A stretch of DNA of 6,630 nt from Bacteroidota bacterium (GTDB lineage Bacteria > Bacteroidota > Kryptoniia > Kryptoniales > JAKASW01): NCBI GenBank assembly GCA_021785235.1, contig JAJYGB010000049.1, forward strand, positions 1 to 6,630. The letters run 5' to 3'. Positions 5,998-6,630 of the stretch are shown here, piece by piece. Position numbers and translations under genes: made by a program. Position 1 is the first letter of the stretch. Each line of letters opens with the position of its first letter. The notes under the pieces are model-generated. The model was given only the letters and a program-made list of their open reading frames with translations, was not told the origin of the DNA and did no database searches.

Positions 5998-6630
5998 TGC
6001 CGACCATCGTACTGCTGACGGATTTCGGCAGCAAAGATTATTTTGTCGGCGTTATGAAGGGGGTAGTCTCTTCCATAAATCCGGTGGCTCATATCATCGA
6101 CTTGACACACGATATCGAGCCGCAAAACATCCGGCAAGCCGCCTTTGTCCTGTGGGCTTCCCATAAATACTTTCCTGACGACGCGATCTTTGTGTGCGTC
6201 GTTGATCCAGGCGTCGGCAGCGATCGCGAAATTCTATGCGGGACTATCGATGAACAGACTTTCATCGCTCCGGATAACGGGCTCCTCGATTATGTCGCGG
6301 CTGAAAGCAGCGATAAAGAGTTTCACGTGGTCTCCAACTCCAGGTATTTTCTTAAAGGAGTCAGCACGACATTTCATGGAAGGGACATATTCGCTCCGGT
6401 TGCGGCGCATCTGTCTCGCGGAATCAGGCTGAATGAAATGGGCGAAGCCTTCAGATATCCGCACGTTGACACATTTTACCGGGATATTGTGAAGGGGCGG
6501 AACGAAGGGAGTGTCGTTTACCAGGACAGGTTTGGGAATATCTTCACCAATTTACTCTGGAAGGATATTTTGCTTGGCGGCACGGCAACTGTGAAGTTCG
6601 GGAGGAGGTTTATAACCAACTTTTATCCCT
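5997..6630 (+). CDS. SAM hydroxide adenosyltransferase (DUF62 family), partial at right edge
   Basis: Enzyme that uses water to split S-adenosylmethionine into adenosine and L-methionine. The first 211 codons are present, and the family is usually about 255-280 aa, so the end of the C-terminal barrel is missing. The N-terminal domain has IVLLTDFGSKDYFVGVMKGV (4-23), VVDPGVGSDRE (68-78), IAPDNGLLDYV (90-100) and TFHGRDIFAPVAAHLSRG (125-142). The Asp-Arg-His triad described for this family is intact as D70, R77 and H127. The C-terminal part starts with QDRFGNIFTNL (176-186). Database names often read chlorinase/fluorinase. Here only 13 residues separate R77 from the APDNGLL motif, so the loop insertion of the Streptomyces fluorinase is absent and hydrolysis is expected. 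The ATG shares its A with the preceding TAA, and GAGG lies five bases upstream, which fixes the start. Confidence 0.93.
   Translation, partial: MPTIVLLTDFGSKDYFVGVMKGVVSSINPVAHIIDLTHDIEPQNIRQAAFVLWASHKYFPDDAIFVCVVDPGVGSDREILCGTIDEQTFIAPDNGLLDYVAAESSDKEFHVVSNSRYFLKGVSTTFHGRDIFAPVAAHLSRGIRLNEMGEAFRYPHVDTFYRDIVKGRNEGSVVYQDRFGNIFTNLLWKDILLGGTATVKFGRRFITNFYP

Noticed and set aside
6145..6432. 95-codon plus-strand frame within the right-end gene
   Set aside because: It is out of frame inside the clearly conserved SAM hydroxide adenosyltransferase, whose frame starts at 5997.
1369..6630. Search for rho-independent terminators, tRNA, CRISPR, insertion-sequence ends or riboswitches on the plus-strand side
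   Set aside because: Junctions between the plus-strand genes are 11 bases or fewer and leave no room for such elements. The divergent gap has no stem with a T-run, no tRNA-like arms, and no THI-box-like conservation that I recognise upstream of dxs.

Overview
This is an ordinary, gene-dense stretch of a Gram-negative bacterial chromosome, moderately GC-rich, with no mobile element, CRISPR array or RNA gene that I can see. A family 9 glycosyltransferase (an LPS-core type enzyme) and an exported DUF3108 protein point to a double-membrane cell. The Dxs sequence (for example GADGPTHHGAFD) and the overall gene set suggest the Bacteroidota/Chlorobiota/Ignavibacteriota side of the tree. That placement is an impression from protein motifs, not a computed result.

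Layout. Minus strand, left: a two-gene unit read leftwards from about 1368. It holds a GT9 glycosyltransferase (379-1368), whose TGA stop overlaps the ATG of a secreted DUF3108 protein (382 to beyond the left edge) as ATGA. Centre: a divergent intergenic region (about 1369-1487) that must carry the start signals for both directions. Plus strand, right: a tightly packed run of xseA, xseB, dxs, a Gfo/Idh/MocA oxidoreductase and a SAM hydroxide adenosyltransferase (DUF62). The spacings are 1, 11, 3 and -1 bases, so this is very probably one operon. It runs off the right edge inside the DUF62 gene.

Function. XseA and XseB are the two subunits of exonuclease VII, a single-strand-specific DNA nuclease. 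Dxs makes 1-deoxy-D-xylulose 5-phosphate, the entry to the MEP isoprenoid pathway and to thiamine and pyridoxal synthesis. The oxidoreductase has no assignable substrate. The DUF62 protein hydrolyses S-adenosylmethionine to adenosine and methionine. The xseB-dxs neighbourhood recalls E. coli xseB-ispA-dxs, but without ispA between them. The minus-strand pair belongs to envelope biogenesis.

Most of the window is housekeeping, and I do not see a convincing undescribed system. The best second-look item is the front of xseA. The strongest Shine-Dalgarno sequence in the window (AGGAGG, 1477-1482) does not serve the xseA frame. It serves a 26-codon TTG-initiated ORF that ends one base before an in-frame TTG of xseA. 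This could be a leader peptide with translational coupling, a start-site misannotation or a sequence error. Smaller points are the Gfo/Idh/MocA protein with valine at the usual catalytic histidine position, and a short inverted repeat between the divergent units.
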